A stretch of 48,531 bases of DNA from an uncultured Fimbriimonas sp. (GCA_945952345.1 CAMFIS010000006.1:1-48531); one strand, 5' to 3'; numbered from the stretch's first letter, positions 24,339 to 32,178 are shown. Notes: generated by a model from the sequence alone, not told the origin. Made by a program: numbers and translations.

Positions 24339-24352
24339 AACTTCAGACCACA

Positions 24353-24440
24353 AACACTGGTAACTCTCAGCCTCAGTTCGCTCTCACTCATTCTTCGTGA
24401 AAATGAACGAACTCAAGGCAGATATCGTTACCAGTGCCAC
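24353..24440 (-). repeat. Covarying hairpin repeat, copy 4 (GT/AC type, inverted)
   Basis: AACACTGGTAAC ... GTTACCAGTGCCAC on the plus strand. It is inverted relative to copy 3, so the pair has a 13-bp perfect outer inverted repeat (24288-24300 with 24428-24440) and an 11-bp inner one (24328-24338 with 24353-24363). On the minus strand it ends the uracil-DNA glycosylase operon and may terminate it. Confidence 0.8.
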
Positions 24441-24458
24441 ACCTGGACCGGGTGGCGT

Positions 24459-25127
24459 CTAAAATAAACTCGCTTGGTCCTCGCCATCTCCGGCGGGAGG
24501 ATTCAAGTCGACCGCCGGTGCTCCAGGGACATCCTTGGCCGCCAATCGTTCCGCCGCCGCCCATGCTTTCTGGATATCGGAAACCAGCAGCGAATATCCG
24601 CCATCGCTCCCTCCGTACTGATTCCGAAGAATGTAGCTTGGATGAAGTGTCGCAATCGCGGTTCGTGAGAACTCGCAAGGAAAGTAAAGCCCACGTTCCT
24701 TGGTGATCACGAAGTTCTTCTTGATCAAATTCTTGGCGCTGGGGGCACCGACGCAGAGGATGACCTTCGGAGCGAGGAGCGTAAGCTGCGGCAAAAGCCA
24801 GCGTCGACACGCGAGTGTTTCTTCTTCGGTCGGAGGGCGGTTCTGCGGTTTGCCCGAGGACCAATCTGCGGCGCGGCACTTCACCGTGTTGCAAATGTAA
24901 ACCGTCTCACGCGAGAGACCCGCATCGACCAAGGCTTTATCGAGCAGCTGCCCCGCCTTGCCCACGAATGGCCGACCGGTCTTGTCCTCATTATCGCCCG
25001 GACCTTCGCCCACCAGCACCAGCGGAGAGCGAGGATTACCTTCGCCGAAAACAACGTTGGTCCGCCGCTCCGATAACCCACAAGCCGTACAGACGAGCGC
25101 CTGCTCGCGAAGTTCATCCAAGGTCAT
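24459..25127 (-). CDS. Family 4 uracil-DNA glycosylase (4Fe-4S)
   Basis: This enzyme removes uracil from DNA, the first step of base-excision repair after cytosine deamination. The 222 residues show the UDG4 iron-sulfur Cys set (C13 and C16 in CTACGL, C84 in NTVKCR, C107), motif A GEGPGDNEDKTGRPFVGKAG (40-59) and motif B TLHPSYILR. The start MTLDELREQA at 25127 is chosen because an in-frame extension to 25193 lacks family similarity. It overlaps the end of the HIT gene by 14 bases and is the last gene of the ANTAR-HIT-UDG unit. The C-terminal tail is Pro/Asp rich and ends DQASLF, possibly a sliding-clamp-binding peptide (QxxLF). Confidence 0.95.
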   Translation of the reverse strand: MTLDELREQALVCTACGLSERRTNVVFGEGNPRSPLVLVGEGPGDNEDKTGRPFVGKAGQLLDKALVDAGLSRETVYICNTVKCRAADWSSGKPQNRPPTEEETLACRRWLLPQLTLLAPKVILCVGAPSAKNLIKKNFVITKERGLYFPCEFSRTAIATLHPSYILRNQYGGSDGGYSLLVSDIQKAWAAAERLAAKDVPGAPAVDLNPPAGDGEDQASLF

Positions 25128-25605
25128 TGTCGATAATCCCCTTGAGCTTCGCATACGCTTCTTCCAAGGTAAGAGGCTGAACCCGGACCTCACCCACCGT
25201 GGTCATGAAGTTCGTATCGCCATTCCACCGAGGAACCACGTGCCAGTGAATATGAATGGGAATCCCCGCCCCGGCGGCGCTGCCCACATTAACTCCAATA
25301 TTGAACCCCTGCGGATTGAACGCCGTCGTTAGCCACTTCACCGAGCGAGCCACTAACTGGTTGATCTCGAGCAGCTCTTCGTCGGTCATCGACGGCAGGT
25401 CGTTCGTCTCGCGATACGGCGCGACCATGAGATGCCCACTGGTGTACGGAAAGGCGTTCAGGATCACGAAAGCGTGCTTGCCTCGATAAAGAATTCCGTT
25501 CTTCTCGTCCTCGTTCTCGGCCACCAAATCGACGAAGATATTCCCCGAGCCGCCTGCCCGGTCGATGTATTTCATTCTCCAGGGGGCGAACAGGTTTTCG
25601 TTCAT
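25114..25605 (-). CDS. HIT-family nucleotide hydrolase/phosphorylase (Ap4A type)
   Basis: HIT proteins of this branch split dinucleoside polyphosphates such as Ap4A. The 163 residues show FAPWRMKYI near the N-terminus, ILNAFPYTSGHLMVAPYR (48-65), and the histidine triad HIHWHVVPRWNGDTNFM (118-134). The RWNGDTNFM ending is typical of the Ap4A-phosphorylase-like (Rv2613c-like) group. It starts 10 bases after the ANTAR regulator and overlaps the uracil-DNA glycosylase, so all three are one transcription unit. The ribosome-binding site is weak, so translation is probably coupled. Confidence 0.95.
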   Translation of the reverse strand: MNENLFAPWRMKYIDRAGGSGNIFVDLVAENEDEKNGILYRGKHAFVILNAFPYTSGHLMVAPYRETNDLPSMTDEELLEINQLVARSVKWLTTAFNPQGFNIGVNVGSAAGAGIPIHIHWHVVPRWNGDTNFMTTVGEVRVQPLTLEEAYAKLKGIIDNDLG

Positions 25606-25615
25606 TGCCGCTTGG

Positions 25616-26191
25616 CTAGATGGACTTGGCGAGAATGATGGCTTCGGCCACCTCGCGCATGGTCTTGCGCAGGTTCATCGATTGAATCTGGATTCGGCGG
25701 TAGGCCTCGGCCTCGTTCAAGCTCTGAGAATCCATGAGAATTCCCTTGGCTCGGTCGATGGCCTTTCGAGCCTCAAGTCGCTCGGTGAGGCTAGAAACTT
25801 CCTTGCCCAGCAAAACATTCTGCTCGAACCGTGCTCGGGCTACCTCGATAGTGGGAGCCAGGTCGCTCGGCTTAAACGGCTTCACCAAGTAGGCGAAAAC
25901 GCCGGCGGCTTTCGCTCGCTCGATCAATTCTTTGTCGGAGTAAGCCGTCAGCAAAATCGTCGGAGCGATGTTCTCCTCGGTAATAATATCGACCGCTTCG
26001 ATGCCATCCATGATGGGCATCTTTACGTCGAGAATGCAGACATCGGGCTTATGTTCGCGGGCTAACTCGACGGCTTCTTTTCCATCTCCAGCCTCGCCCA
26101 CGACATCGTAACCCAAGCTTTCCAGCATCTGCTTGAGATCCAATCGAATGATTGGTTCGTCATCGGCAATAAGGACTTTGATATTGGACAT
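25616..26191 (-). CDS. Response regulator with ANTAR RNA-binding domain
   Basis: This 191-residue AmiR/NasR-type regulator has a receiver domain (1-120) with acidic pocket D10, D11, phospho-acceptor D55 (CILDVKMP), T82 and K104 (LVKPF), then a linking helix, then an ANTAR domain (about 136-188: LTERLEARKAIDRAKGILMD ... MREVAEAI). Phosphorylated ANTAR proteins dimerise and bind twin-hexaloop hairpins in leader RNA to prevent termination. The partner kinase is not in this window. Start ATG 26191 has GAGGG at good distance; a longer frame to 26755 is antisense to the next gene. It heads the unit with HIT and uracil-DNA glycosylase. Confidence 0.95.
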   Translation of the reverse strand: MSNIKVLIADDEPIIRLDLKQMLESLGYDVVGEAGDGKEAVELAREHKPDVCILDVKMPIMDGIEAVDIITEENIAPTILLTAYSDKELIERAKAAGVFAYLVKPFKPSDLAPTIEVARARFEQNVLLGKEVSSLTERLEARKAIDRAKGILMDSQSLNEAEAYRRIQIQSMNLRKTMREVAEAIILAKSI

Positions 26192-26290
26192 TTGATTTCC
26201 CTCGGGCATCCACCCCGTCGTGGAATGTAATGATAAGTTATAAAGATACCCTTTGCGGCCCCCTTTGTTCGGCGTCGGATAAACTGAAGC

Positions 26291-27175
26291 GTGCCTTCCA
26301 CCGAAATCTGGTATCTGGAGAACATCATCGACTACGCGGGGACTTTTCCCCCGGCGGCGTTGCCGTCGGTCGAGTCGTGGAAAAACTATCTCGGCTACCG
26401 GTCCGGTGAGGAATCGTGGATCGTTGGTTCTCTGGCTTGGTCTGTTTCTACATTGGACGACCTCGCCGGCTTGACGCGCGATGGCGACGATGTCGAGCTT
26501 GCGCTCATAGGGCGTCCGAGCAACTCTTGGGATACCTGGCTGGAAGCGCGTGAACAAGATTTGGCCCAGATGAAGAAGGTCTTCGCCGGCGGCAAGGGAC
26601 TGGCCGCCGCCACTTATGAGAGTCGTATCGCGGACCTCGACCAGATTGGCGAAGCGATGCAGCGGCTGAAGCCAATCGCAAAGGAAACCGATATCTACGT
26701 CGAGCTTCCCTGGGACAAGCCGCTCGAGGATGCACTTGCCGAGGTGGCGAGCCACGAGTGGGCGCGAGCGAAGTTCCGTACCGGCGGCCTCATGAAGGAG
26801 TCTTTCCCATCATGCGACCAACTCGCCAGCATCATCAAGCAATGCGTGGACCTCGAGGTTGAATTCAAACTGACGGCAGGATTGCACGAGCCGATTGGCC
26901 ATAACGATGAAGCGACCGGAGCATATGCTCACGGCTTCCTGAACGTCCTGGCTGCAACGGCCATCGCTTTTGCCGACGACGCCTCGACGGAAGAAATCAG
27001 TCAAATATTGTCGATCTCGGATGCGAGTCAATGGAGGATCGGCGAGTCGCTTTCTGTCGCCGGGCGAACCTTCGGTGAGGATGAATTGAACGACGCTCGC
27101 TCGTTCTTCGGCTCCTTCGGGTCGTGTTCCATCGATGAACCGCTGGCCGGTTTGGGTAGATTGTCGAGAGGTTAG
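26291..27175 (+). CDS. Conserved protein of unknown function coupled to fumarylacetoacetase
   Basis: This 294-residue soluble protein has no signal peptide. Recognisable conserved-looking phrases are DYAGTFPPAALPS (14-26), AKFRTGGL (about 160-167), FKLTAGLHEPIGH (about 196-208) and HGFLNVLAAT (about 218-227); the order suggests a TIM-barrel-like fold with Lys and His in the active site, but I cannot name an enzyme. The start is a GTG at 26291, with TAAACT 5 bases before it. The fumarylacetoacetase gene starts 2 bases after its stop, so the two are tightly coupled and probably share a pathway in aromatic or keto-acid catabolism. Confidence 0.75.
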   Translation: MPSTEIWYLENIIDYAGTFPPAALPSVESWKNYLGYRSGEESWIVGSLAWSVSTLDDLAGLTRDGDDVELALIGRPSNSWDTWLEAREQDLAQMKKVFAGGKGLAAATYESRIADLDQIGEAMQRLKPIAKETDIYVELPWDKPLEDALAEVASHEWARAKFRTGGLMKESFPSCDQLASIIKQCVDLEVEFKLTAGLHEPIGHNDEATGAYAHGFLNVLAATAIAFADDASTEEISQILSISDASQWRIGESLSVAGRTFGEDELNDARSFFGSFGSCSIDEPLAGLGRLSRG

Positions 27176-27177
27176 AA

Positions 27178-28422
27178 ATGTTTGTTGTTCCGAGTTCTGC
27201 GCGGTCCTGGGTTCCCGTCGATCCCACTTCACACTTCAGCCTGCAGAATCTGCCGTTCGGATTGCTCGCTCCCGCGGGTCGAAATGTGACGCTGGCGACC
27301 GCCATCGGCGACTACGCCGTCGACCTCACCGCCCTTCGCGACGCAGGGATTCTCACGATCTTCCGATCGACGAACATGGATTCCTTCGCCGAGTTCTCGC
27401 TGGAAGAACTCTCCGAACTCCGGCACAAGCTTTTCGAGATCTTCGAGGAATCCAACGCCACGTTGCGCGACAACGAGATTCTTCGCATGGGAGCAATGAC
27501 GCCCTTGTCGGAGGCACGTCTCCTCCTGCCGATCAAGCCAACCGCCTTTATCGACTTTTACTCGGGCATCCACCACGCCTCGAATGTGGGCAAGATGTTC
27601 CGTCCCGACATGCCGCCTCTGCTGCCGAACTACCGCCACGTGCCGGTGGGTTACAACGGAAGGGCGTCGAGTGTGGTCGTTAGCGGTACTCCGATTCGCC
27701 GACCGAAGGGCCAGACCAAGGCCGCCGATGCCGAAGTGCCTTCGTTCGGCCCGACCAAGGAACTCGACTTTGAGTTGGAGATGGGCTTCTTTGTGGGCCA
27801 GCCGACAGCGATGGGAGAGCCCATGCCGATTGCAGATGCGCCGAAGCACATTCTGGGTTATGTTCTGGTGAACGACTGGTCGGCTCGAGACGTCCAGCGA
27901 TGGGAATATGTACCCCTCGGCCCATTCCTCGCCAAGAGTTTTGCCACGTCGATCTCGCCGTGGGTGGTGTTGCCCGACGCGCTGGAGCCGTTCCGCATCG
28001 CGGGTGCGGAGCAAGACCCCGAGCCGCTCCCGTACCTCAAGACGAAGCTTTCGCTGACCTACGACATCAAGCTGGAAGTCTCGCTTCAACCGGCCGGATC
28101 GGATACTTCTCATGTGATCTCGACTTCCAACACGAAGTATCTCTATTGGTCGTTCGATCAGCAGCTGGCGCACCAGGCGTCGAATGGCACCCCGCTCGGC
28201 TGGGGCGATCTGTATGCCAGCGGCACAATCAGTGGACCACTCGAGGGCTCGTTCGGCTCCATGCTTGAACTGACGTGGAAAGGTTCTAAACCGATCGAGG
28301 TCGGTGGCGCAACTCGCACATTCCTCGAAGATGGCGATACGCTGAGCATGACTGGCTACTGCCAAGGCGACGGCTTCCGAGTCGGCTTTGGCACTGTGAG
28401 TGGCACGGTTGAGCCGGCCTAA
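27178..28422 (+). CDS. fahA: Fumarylacetoacetase
   Basis: This enzyme hydrolyses 4-fumarylacetoacetate to fumarate and acetoacetate, the last step of tyrosine/homogentisate breakdown. The 414 residues follow the known enzyme closely: DFYSGIHHASNVGKMFRPD, LLPNYRHVPVGYNGRASSVV, SGTPIRRPKGQ, ELEMGFFVGQPTAMGEPMPI, NDWSARDVQRWEYVPLGPFL, KSFATSISPWVV, and the C-terminal YWSFDQQLAHQASNG, GDLYASGTISG. The Ca2+ ligands (Asp and Glu in these motifs) and catalytic His are present. ATG 27178 has a GAGAGG ribosome-binding site inside the end of the preceding gene. No homogentisate dioxygenase or hydroxyphenylpyruvate dioxygenase is nearby, so the pathway must be completed elsewhere. Confidence 0.97.
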   Translation: MFVVPSSARSWVPVDPTSHFSLQNLPFGLLAPAGRNVTLATAIGDYAVDLTALRDAGILTIFRSTNMDSFAEFSLEELSELRHKLFEIFEESNATLRDNEILRMGAMTPLSEARLLLPIKPTAFIDFYSGIHHASNVGKMFRPDMPPLLPNYRHVPVGYNGRASSVVVSGTPIRRPKGQTKAADAEVPSFGPTKELDFELEMGFFVGQPTAMGEPMPIADAPKHILGYVLVNDWSARDVQRWEYVPLGPFLAKSFATSISPWVVLPDALEPFRIAGAEQDPEPLPYLKTKLSLTYDIKLEVSLQPAGSDTSHVISTSNTKYLYWSFDQQLAHQASNGTPLGWGDLYASGTISGPLEGSFGSMLELTWKGSKPIEVGGATRTFLEDGDTLSMTGYCQGDGFRVGFGTVSGTVEPA

Positions 28423-28429
28423 GTCTATT

Positions 28430-28488
28430 GATTATAATCTAAACCTAATTTATGAAAACCTCTTAAATATGGTTTAGATGGTTATAAT
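28430..28488 (+). promoter_or_regulatory. Leaderless promoter with AT-rich inverted repeat for the AAA ATPase
   Basis: TATAAT (28483-28488) ends 6 bases before ATG 28495. Upstream, TTATAATCTAAACC (28432-28445) is repeated in inverted form as GGTTTAGAT-gg-TTATAA (28471-28487), and GATTATAATC (28430-28439) is itself a palindrome. The right arm covers the -10 box, as an operator would. The stretch is far more AT-rich than its surroundings. Confidence 0.6.
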
Positions 28489-28494
28489 TAGAAT

Positions 28495-29685
28495 ATGGAT
28501 CCAGTTAGGAATCCTTATGCACCTGGTGCCGGAACAAGACCACCTGCGTTAGCAGGTCGTGATGATCTGATCAGGAGAATAGATATTGCTCTTCAAAGAA
28601 TTCGTGATGGTAAGCCAGCCAAAAGCATGCTCCTGGTCGGACTTCGCGGTGTTGGAAAGACAGTGTTACTCGATCGTACTTGGCAAAATGCTCGAAATGA
28701 CGGAATGACGGCGTTCATGATCGAGGCGCCAGAAGATCGATCACTTCCTGGAATACTCGCACCACAGCTTCGTCAGGCGCTTCTCAGCCTCTCCAAGAAT
28801 GAACGCGCAAAGTCGGCCGCCCAAAAGGCACTAAGCGCGTTAACCGGATTTGCTCAATCACTCAAAGTTAAATATCAGGACATCGAAGTAGGATTCGACT
28901 TTCCGGCAGAAGCGGGCTTAGCAGATAATGGAGATCTGGAACATGACCTTGGTGCGCTTCTTGAAGCTGCCGGGCAGGCTGCAGCCAGCGTGGAATCCTC
29001 AATTGTAATTTTTATTGATGAACTGCAATACGTACAGGAAGACCAGCTTGCTGCATTGGTGACAGCGTTGCACAGAATGGCCCAGCTTGGGCTCCCGGTC
29101 ACTCTAGTAGGAGCAGGATTACCGCAATTGCGAGGACAAATGGGAAATGCGAAATCCTACGCAGAGCGATTGTTCGACTTTCCTGAGGTTGGCCCGCTCC
29201 CACCAGAAGCTGCGAGGTTGGCATTGAGTCAACCTGCAAAGGATGAAGGTGTTGATTTCATGCCTGAAGCGCTTGAAGCAATCGTTAGAGAGACGCAGGG
29301 TTATCCTTATTTCCTTCAGGAGTGGGGAAAGCACACTTGGGAAGTGGCCAAAGATTCACCGATTACGGTCGACGACGTAGAAGAGGCGACTCAACTTACA
29401 GTCGCCGCTCTCGACGAGAGTTTCTTCCGTGTCCGTTTCGACCGGTGCACGCCTTTCGAGCGTAAGTACTTGCGAGCTATGGCTCAACTTGGCGAGGGCC
29501 CCCATCGATCGGGAGATATCGCTCACGAACTTGGCCGAGAAGTGAGCAGTCTTGGCCCCCATCGCACGAGTCTCATCAAGAAAGGAATGGTGTACAGCCC
29601 AAATCACGGTGATACTGCGTTTACCGTTCCGCTCTTCCATGAGTTCATGAAACGGATTATGCCTGGCGATGATTGGCGAAATTGA
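28495..29685 (+). CDS. AAA ATPase of Orc1/Cdc6-like (archaeal ATPase) type
   Basis: This 396-residue P-loop ATPase shows PPALAGRDDLIRRIDIAL (16-33), Walker A GLRGVGKT (49-56), Walker B IVIFIDE (170-176) with ELQY, a sensor-1-like strand LPVTLVGAGLPQL, and sensor 2 in TQGYPYFLQEWGKHTWE. A winged-helix-like tail follows (FERKYLRAMAQLGEGPHRSG, DIAHELGREVSSLGPHRTSL). Stand-alone proteins of this type occur in mobile and defence-related contexts, but none of those partners adjoin here. Base and codon use (more AT, AGG/AGA Arg codons) differ from both neighbours, suggesting acquisition by transfer. Promoter: TATAAT 6 bases before the ATG. It ends 10 bases from the convergent DinB-like gene. Confidence 0.88.
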   Translation: MDPVRNPYAPGAGTRPPALAGRDDLIRRIDIALQRIRDGKPAKSMLLVGLRGVGKTVLLDRTWQNARNDGMTAFMIEAPEDRSLPGILAPQLRQALLSLSKNERAKSAAQKALSALTGFAQSLKVKYQDIEVGFDFPAEAGLADNGDLEHDLGALLEAAGQAAASVESSIVIFIDELQYVQEDQLAALVTALHRMAQLGLPVTLVGAGLPQLRGQMGNAKSYAERLFDFPEVGPLPPEAARLALSQPAKDEGVDFMPEALEAIVRETQGYPYFLQEWGKHTWEVAKDSPITVDDVEEATQLTVAALDESFFRVRFDRCTPFERKYLRAMAQLGEGPHRSGDIAHELGREVSSLGPHRTSLIKKGMVYSPNHGDTAFTVPLFHEFMKRIMPGDDWRN

Positions 29686-29695
29686 TCGGCCAATT

Positions 29696-30127
29696 CTATC
29701 GCGGTTCGAACAAATGATGATGCTCGTGCGAGACCATCCGCCCCGCGACCAGGCTCTCGATCGTGCAGTCGTTCCCATTGAACTTTCCGCCCACCGAGCG
29801 ATCGGCCGAACGTAACACCGTCATGAGCCGTTTCCGGTCCGCGAGGAAGGCGTCCATGTGTTCATCCCAAGGCAACGCGGCATAGCCTTTCTGATCGAAG
29901 AGTCGCCAAGCATGAAGGGCTTTGACACTTTTTCCTGGCTTCGCAATAAGTGCCTCGATAACCGCAAGCCAGGTCTCCTGGCATGCACGGAGATGGGCAA
30001 GCGTTCGGTGTCGAGACTGCACGCACCGCTGAGCAGCAGGATTTGGTTCAGCCGGCTCCCAAACGCGAATGTGCGCCTCGTGCTGATCGAGGCGCTGAAG
30101 AAGCTCACTCCATTCGGAATCGGTCAC
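29696..30127 (-). CDS. DinB-superfamily-like protein
   Basis: This 143-residue four-helix-bundle protein resembles DinB/YfiT-like metal-binding proteins: SRHRTLAHLRACQETWLAVI (an early His pair), WDEHMDAFLADRKRLMTVLR, and the terminal HEHHHLFEPR, where a His cluster is expected to hold the metal. Roles in the superfamily include bacillithiol or mycothiol S-transfer; this one's substrate is unknown. The start is a GTG at 30127, with TATACT exactly 6 bases upstream and no Shine-Dalgarno sequence. It lies downstream of PilZ on the same strand, separated by a 77-base region with a hairpin. Confidence 0.8.
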   Translation of the reverse strand: MTDSEWSELLQRLDQHEAHIRVWEPAEPNPAAQRCVQSRHRTLAHLRACQETWLAVIEALIAKPGKSVKALHAWRLFDQKGYAALPWDEHMDAFLADRKRLMTVLRSADRSVGGKFNGNDCTIESLVAGRMVSHEHHHLFEPR

Positions 30128-30133
30128 GGAATC

Positions 30134-30139
30134 AGTATA
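30134..30139 (-). promoter_or_regulatory. -10 (TATACT) 6 bases before GTG start of the DinB-like gene
   Basis: On the minus strand TATACT-GATTCC-GTG. The spacing matches the other leaderless-type starts of the window. Confidence 0.5.
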
Positions 30140-30152
30140 GAGCTAAGTGCTA

Positions 30153-30192
30153 AGTGCGTAGTGCTAAGAAAGTCGACTCTGCACTTCGCACT
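30153..30192. repeat. AGTGC/GCACT hairpin between PilZ and DinB-like genes
   Basis: AGTGCGTAGTGC (30153-30164) pairs with GCACTTCGCACT (30181-30192) at 11 of 12 positions across a 16-base loop. The left arm is preceded by further units (AAGTGCTAAGTGC). It lies just beyond the PilZ stop codon and may serve as its terminator, though without a T-run. Confidence 0.65.
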
Positions 30193-30204
30193 GAATTCTC
30201 TGCA

Positions 30205-30573
30205 CTACGAAGCCAATTCGTCGGCTTGGCGCTGAAACACCTGGTGCACAAATTCGGCAACCGACATGCGCTCTTGGTGATTCTCCGGAATAAACCGAAC
30301 ACCGGCGCTGTACAAATCTGAATTGGGAACCGAAGTCGCGTGGCGAATTTCGCCGCGAAGCTCTAGCGTCACGCCGTTCATGCAAGCCACGTGTACGATG
30401 CACTTAGTGCCCGAAATGAGTTCGTGTCGCGAGCGAATCTGGATGCCACCAAGCCCAATGTCGGTAATCACGATGTTGACCGAACCGTCGTTGCCGTCTA
30501 CACTCATGGCGGCGTAATCGAGCAGTTCGTATCGGACGTACCGTCGCTTGTCAGAATTGTAAGCTAGATTCAA
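30205..30573 (-). CDS. PilZ-domain protein
   Basis: This 122-residue single PilZ domain is the usual cyclic-di-GMP receptor module. Seen: the N-terminal RRYVR (an RxxxR motif, 9-13), and the second motif as DIGLGGIQIRSR (about 38-49), where the consensus [D/N]xSxxG has Gly instead of Ser. Further beta strands end in YSAGVRFI and a C-terminal helix. Binding of c-di-GMP is plausible, weakened by the Ser change. The start is a TTG at 30573, well placed after AAGGGG. It is downstream of the stalk-protein gene on the same strand but separated from it by a strong terminator. Confidence 0.88.
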   Translation of the reverse strand: MNLAYNSDKRRYVRYELLDYAAMSVDGNDGSVNIVITDIGLGGIQIRSRHELISGTKCIVHVACMNGVTLELRGEIRHATSVPNSDLYSAGVRFIPENHQERMSVAEFVHQVFQRQADELAS

Positions 30574-30660
30574 AAGATTCCCCTTCCAAGGTGATAACTC
30601 TTGGAGTTACCAAAGTTATCGGTGAATCTCTTCCATATTTGCAGGTGAAAACAACCTGTT

Positions 30661-30700
30661 AAAAACAAGAGGCAGGTTCTCCTTTGTAGGGGAACCCGCC
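30661..30700 (-). terminator. Rho-independent terminator of the stalk-protein gene
   Basis: On the minus strand GGCGGGTTC ... GAACCTGCC forms a 9-bp stem with one mismatch, extended by CC/GG, followed by TCTTGTTTTT. A second hairpin (TTCTCGA/TCGAGAA, 30704-30726) lies between it and the stop codon at 30729. Confidence 0.85.
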
Positions 30701-30728
30701 TTATTCTCGAGGGGAATCTTCGAGAAGT

Positions 30729-32099
30729 TTATTTCTTGGTGATCAGCACGTGGCCCGTACCCGGGTCGAACTGAATGTTGACGTTGAGAGCATCCTTCAT
30801 GAAGCTGAGAGGAACGATCGTTCGTCCTCGGTCGATGTAAGGAGCGAGCTCAAGTGTAAACGGAAGATCGTTGATCTTCGCGGTGGCGTCGCCGACCTTG
30901 AACCAGATGTTCTTGCCATCGGTCTTCGCGGTGACAGCCTTGTTCTCATTCTCCCATTGGACCTTTCCGCCGGCCTTCTCAAGAAGGTGTCGGAACGGGG
31001 TCATCGGAATGCCATCGTCGACTCGCGGCTGGACGTCGAACTCGACATAAGAACCGTTGTAGAGCACGTTGAACGAAGTGACGCCATTGAGTCGAACACC
31101 CTTATCGATGCTGACAGCCTTACCAGCGGCTTCGTAAGCGTAATTGCGAACCTTGGAACCAAATCCACCGGCGGCAACTCGCGTTCCGGTCGGAATCATG
31201 TCCTGGTTGCCCATGGCAACGCTGGAACCAACCTTGATCGCGGCTTTGCCCGTCTTGTGGTCCTCAACCTTGGCAATCGTTGGGCTCTTCGTCGTAACCG
31301 GCTCGATCACCTTCGAGTTGTTGACCTTCACGGCGACCGGCTTGTCGATCTTGACCGGATCTTTGGCCGGCTGCTTGGGTTCGCTACTCGTTACTTCCGG
31401 CTTGTTGGTCTTGGTTGCAACCGACGGTTCGGTCGTTCCCAGCGTGTGTCGCTCGGTTCGGCCACCAGGGTTGTTCACGAATACTCGAACCTGCTTGGAC
31501 TTGTACGTGTTGGAATTCGGGTCGACGGCCCAGGCTTCTACCGTGTGCCAGCCATTGGTTTCTCGCTGCGTATCCCACGTGTAGGTGTACGGAGGTGTGT
31601 TGGAAATTTCCTTGTGGTCGTTATCCACGAAGAAGCTGACCCAGATGTTCTTCAGCTCTTTGCCAAAGCCAACCTTGATTTCGGTAATTCCGTGGACTTC
31701 TGCTCCCTGCTTAGGACCCGTGATGTAGACCGGGCCTTTGTTGGCCTGATCCGTTGCCATCGTCTGCTTTTGGCTTCCGACGACCTTACCGGTCTTGTCG
31801 AAGAGTCGAATCTCGACTTCGTTATCTCCGTCCTTCAGGTCCGAAACGGTGAGCGTAAAGCTGATCTCACCCTTGTTGGCGGCCGCACTGACGGTCTTGG
31901 TTGCAAAGCTCTCGCCGTTGATTCGCAGTTCTACCAGCGAAGCGTTCGCGCCGTCGTACTTGACGGTCAGCGTCGGACTATTGAGCGCACGTTCAATAAT
32001 AATATTTGTATCGAGCATGAACGCAAACGATCCTGCACTCAGTGCAGCGGCGCCAGCCAGTGCCATCGTTCGCTTAAAGCTTGTGTAGCGGTTCAGCAT
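30729..32099 (-). CDS. Exported protein with copper-amine-oxidase-like stalk domain
   Basis: This 456-residue exported protein starts MLNRYTSFKRTMALAGAAAL with a signal/anchor helix (12-33). It then has two Ig-like beta domains (about 38-215: SPTLTVKYDG ... VEIRLFD; GAEVHGITEIKVGF ... GWHTVEAWAVDPN), a long Thr/Pro/Lys linker (about 220-300), and a C-terminal copper-amine-oxidase N-domain-like stalk (about 345-456: GIPMTPFRHLLEKAGGKVQW ... DRGRTIVPLSFMKDALN). The last domain is a surface-attachment module in many Firmicutes and Armatimonadota and has no oxidase activity. The start at 32099 follows GAGGATTTAGGGGA; an in-frame TTG at 32129 is less likely. Good TTGACA promoter upstream and a strong terminator downstream. 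Confidence 0.85.
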   Translation of the reverse strand: MLNRYTSFKRTMALAGAAALSAGSFAFMLDTNIIIERALNSPTLTVKYDGANASLVELRINGESFATKTVSAAANKGEISFTLTVSDLKDGDNEVEIRLFDKTGKVVGSQKQTMATDQANKGPVYITGPKQGAEVHGITEIKVGFGKELKNIWVSFFVDNDHKEISNTPPYTYTWDTQRETNGWHTVEAWAVDPNSNTYKSKQVRVFVNNPGGRTERHTLGTTEPSVATKTNKPEVTSSEPKQPAKDPVKIDKPVAVKVNNSKVIEPVTTKSPTIAKVEDHKTGKAAIKVGSSVAMGNQDMIPTGTRVAAGGFGSKVRNYAYEAAGKAVSIDKGVRLNGVTSFNVLYNGSYVEFDVQPRVDDGIPMTPFRHLLEKAGGKVQWENENKAVTAKTDGKNIWFKVGDATAKINDLPFTLELAPYIDRGRTIVPLSFMKDALNVNIQFDPGTGHVLITKK

Positions 32100-32150
32100 T
32101 CCCCTAAATCCTCGTCCTGCCACCTTCAAGGCAGCATAACCGATGCTGTA

Positions 32151-32178
32151 TTTTTACACCGATCCTGTCTATTGTCAA
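32151..32178 (-). promoter_or_regulatory. Sigma-70-type promoter of the stalk-protein gene
   Basis: On the minus strand TTGACA (32173-32178), a 16-base spacer and TAAAAA (32151-32156). This is one of the few starts in the window with a clear -35. It leaves a leader of about 45 bases that contains the ribosome-binding site. Confidence 0.6.

Noticed and set aside
27229-28365. 378-codon minus-strand frame over fumarylacetoacetase
   Set aside because: Shadow frame with no family motif, wholly inside fahA.
28430-29700. Integrated mobile element around the AAA ATPase
   Set aside because: No integrase, transposase, tRNA target or flanking direct repeats; only base composition suggests transfer.
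30574-30660. Cyclic-di-GMP riboswitch in front of the PilZ gene
   Set aside because: There is a GATAACT/AGTTATC hairpin, but the conserved riboswitch core sequences are missing; the leader is better explained as the tail after a terminator plus a plain ribosome-binding site.
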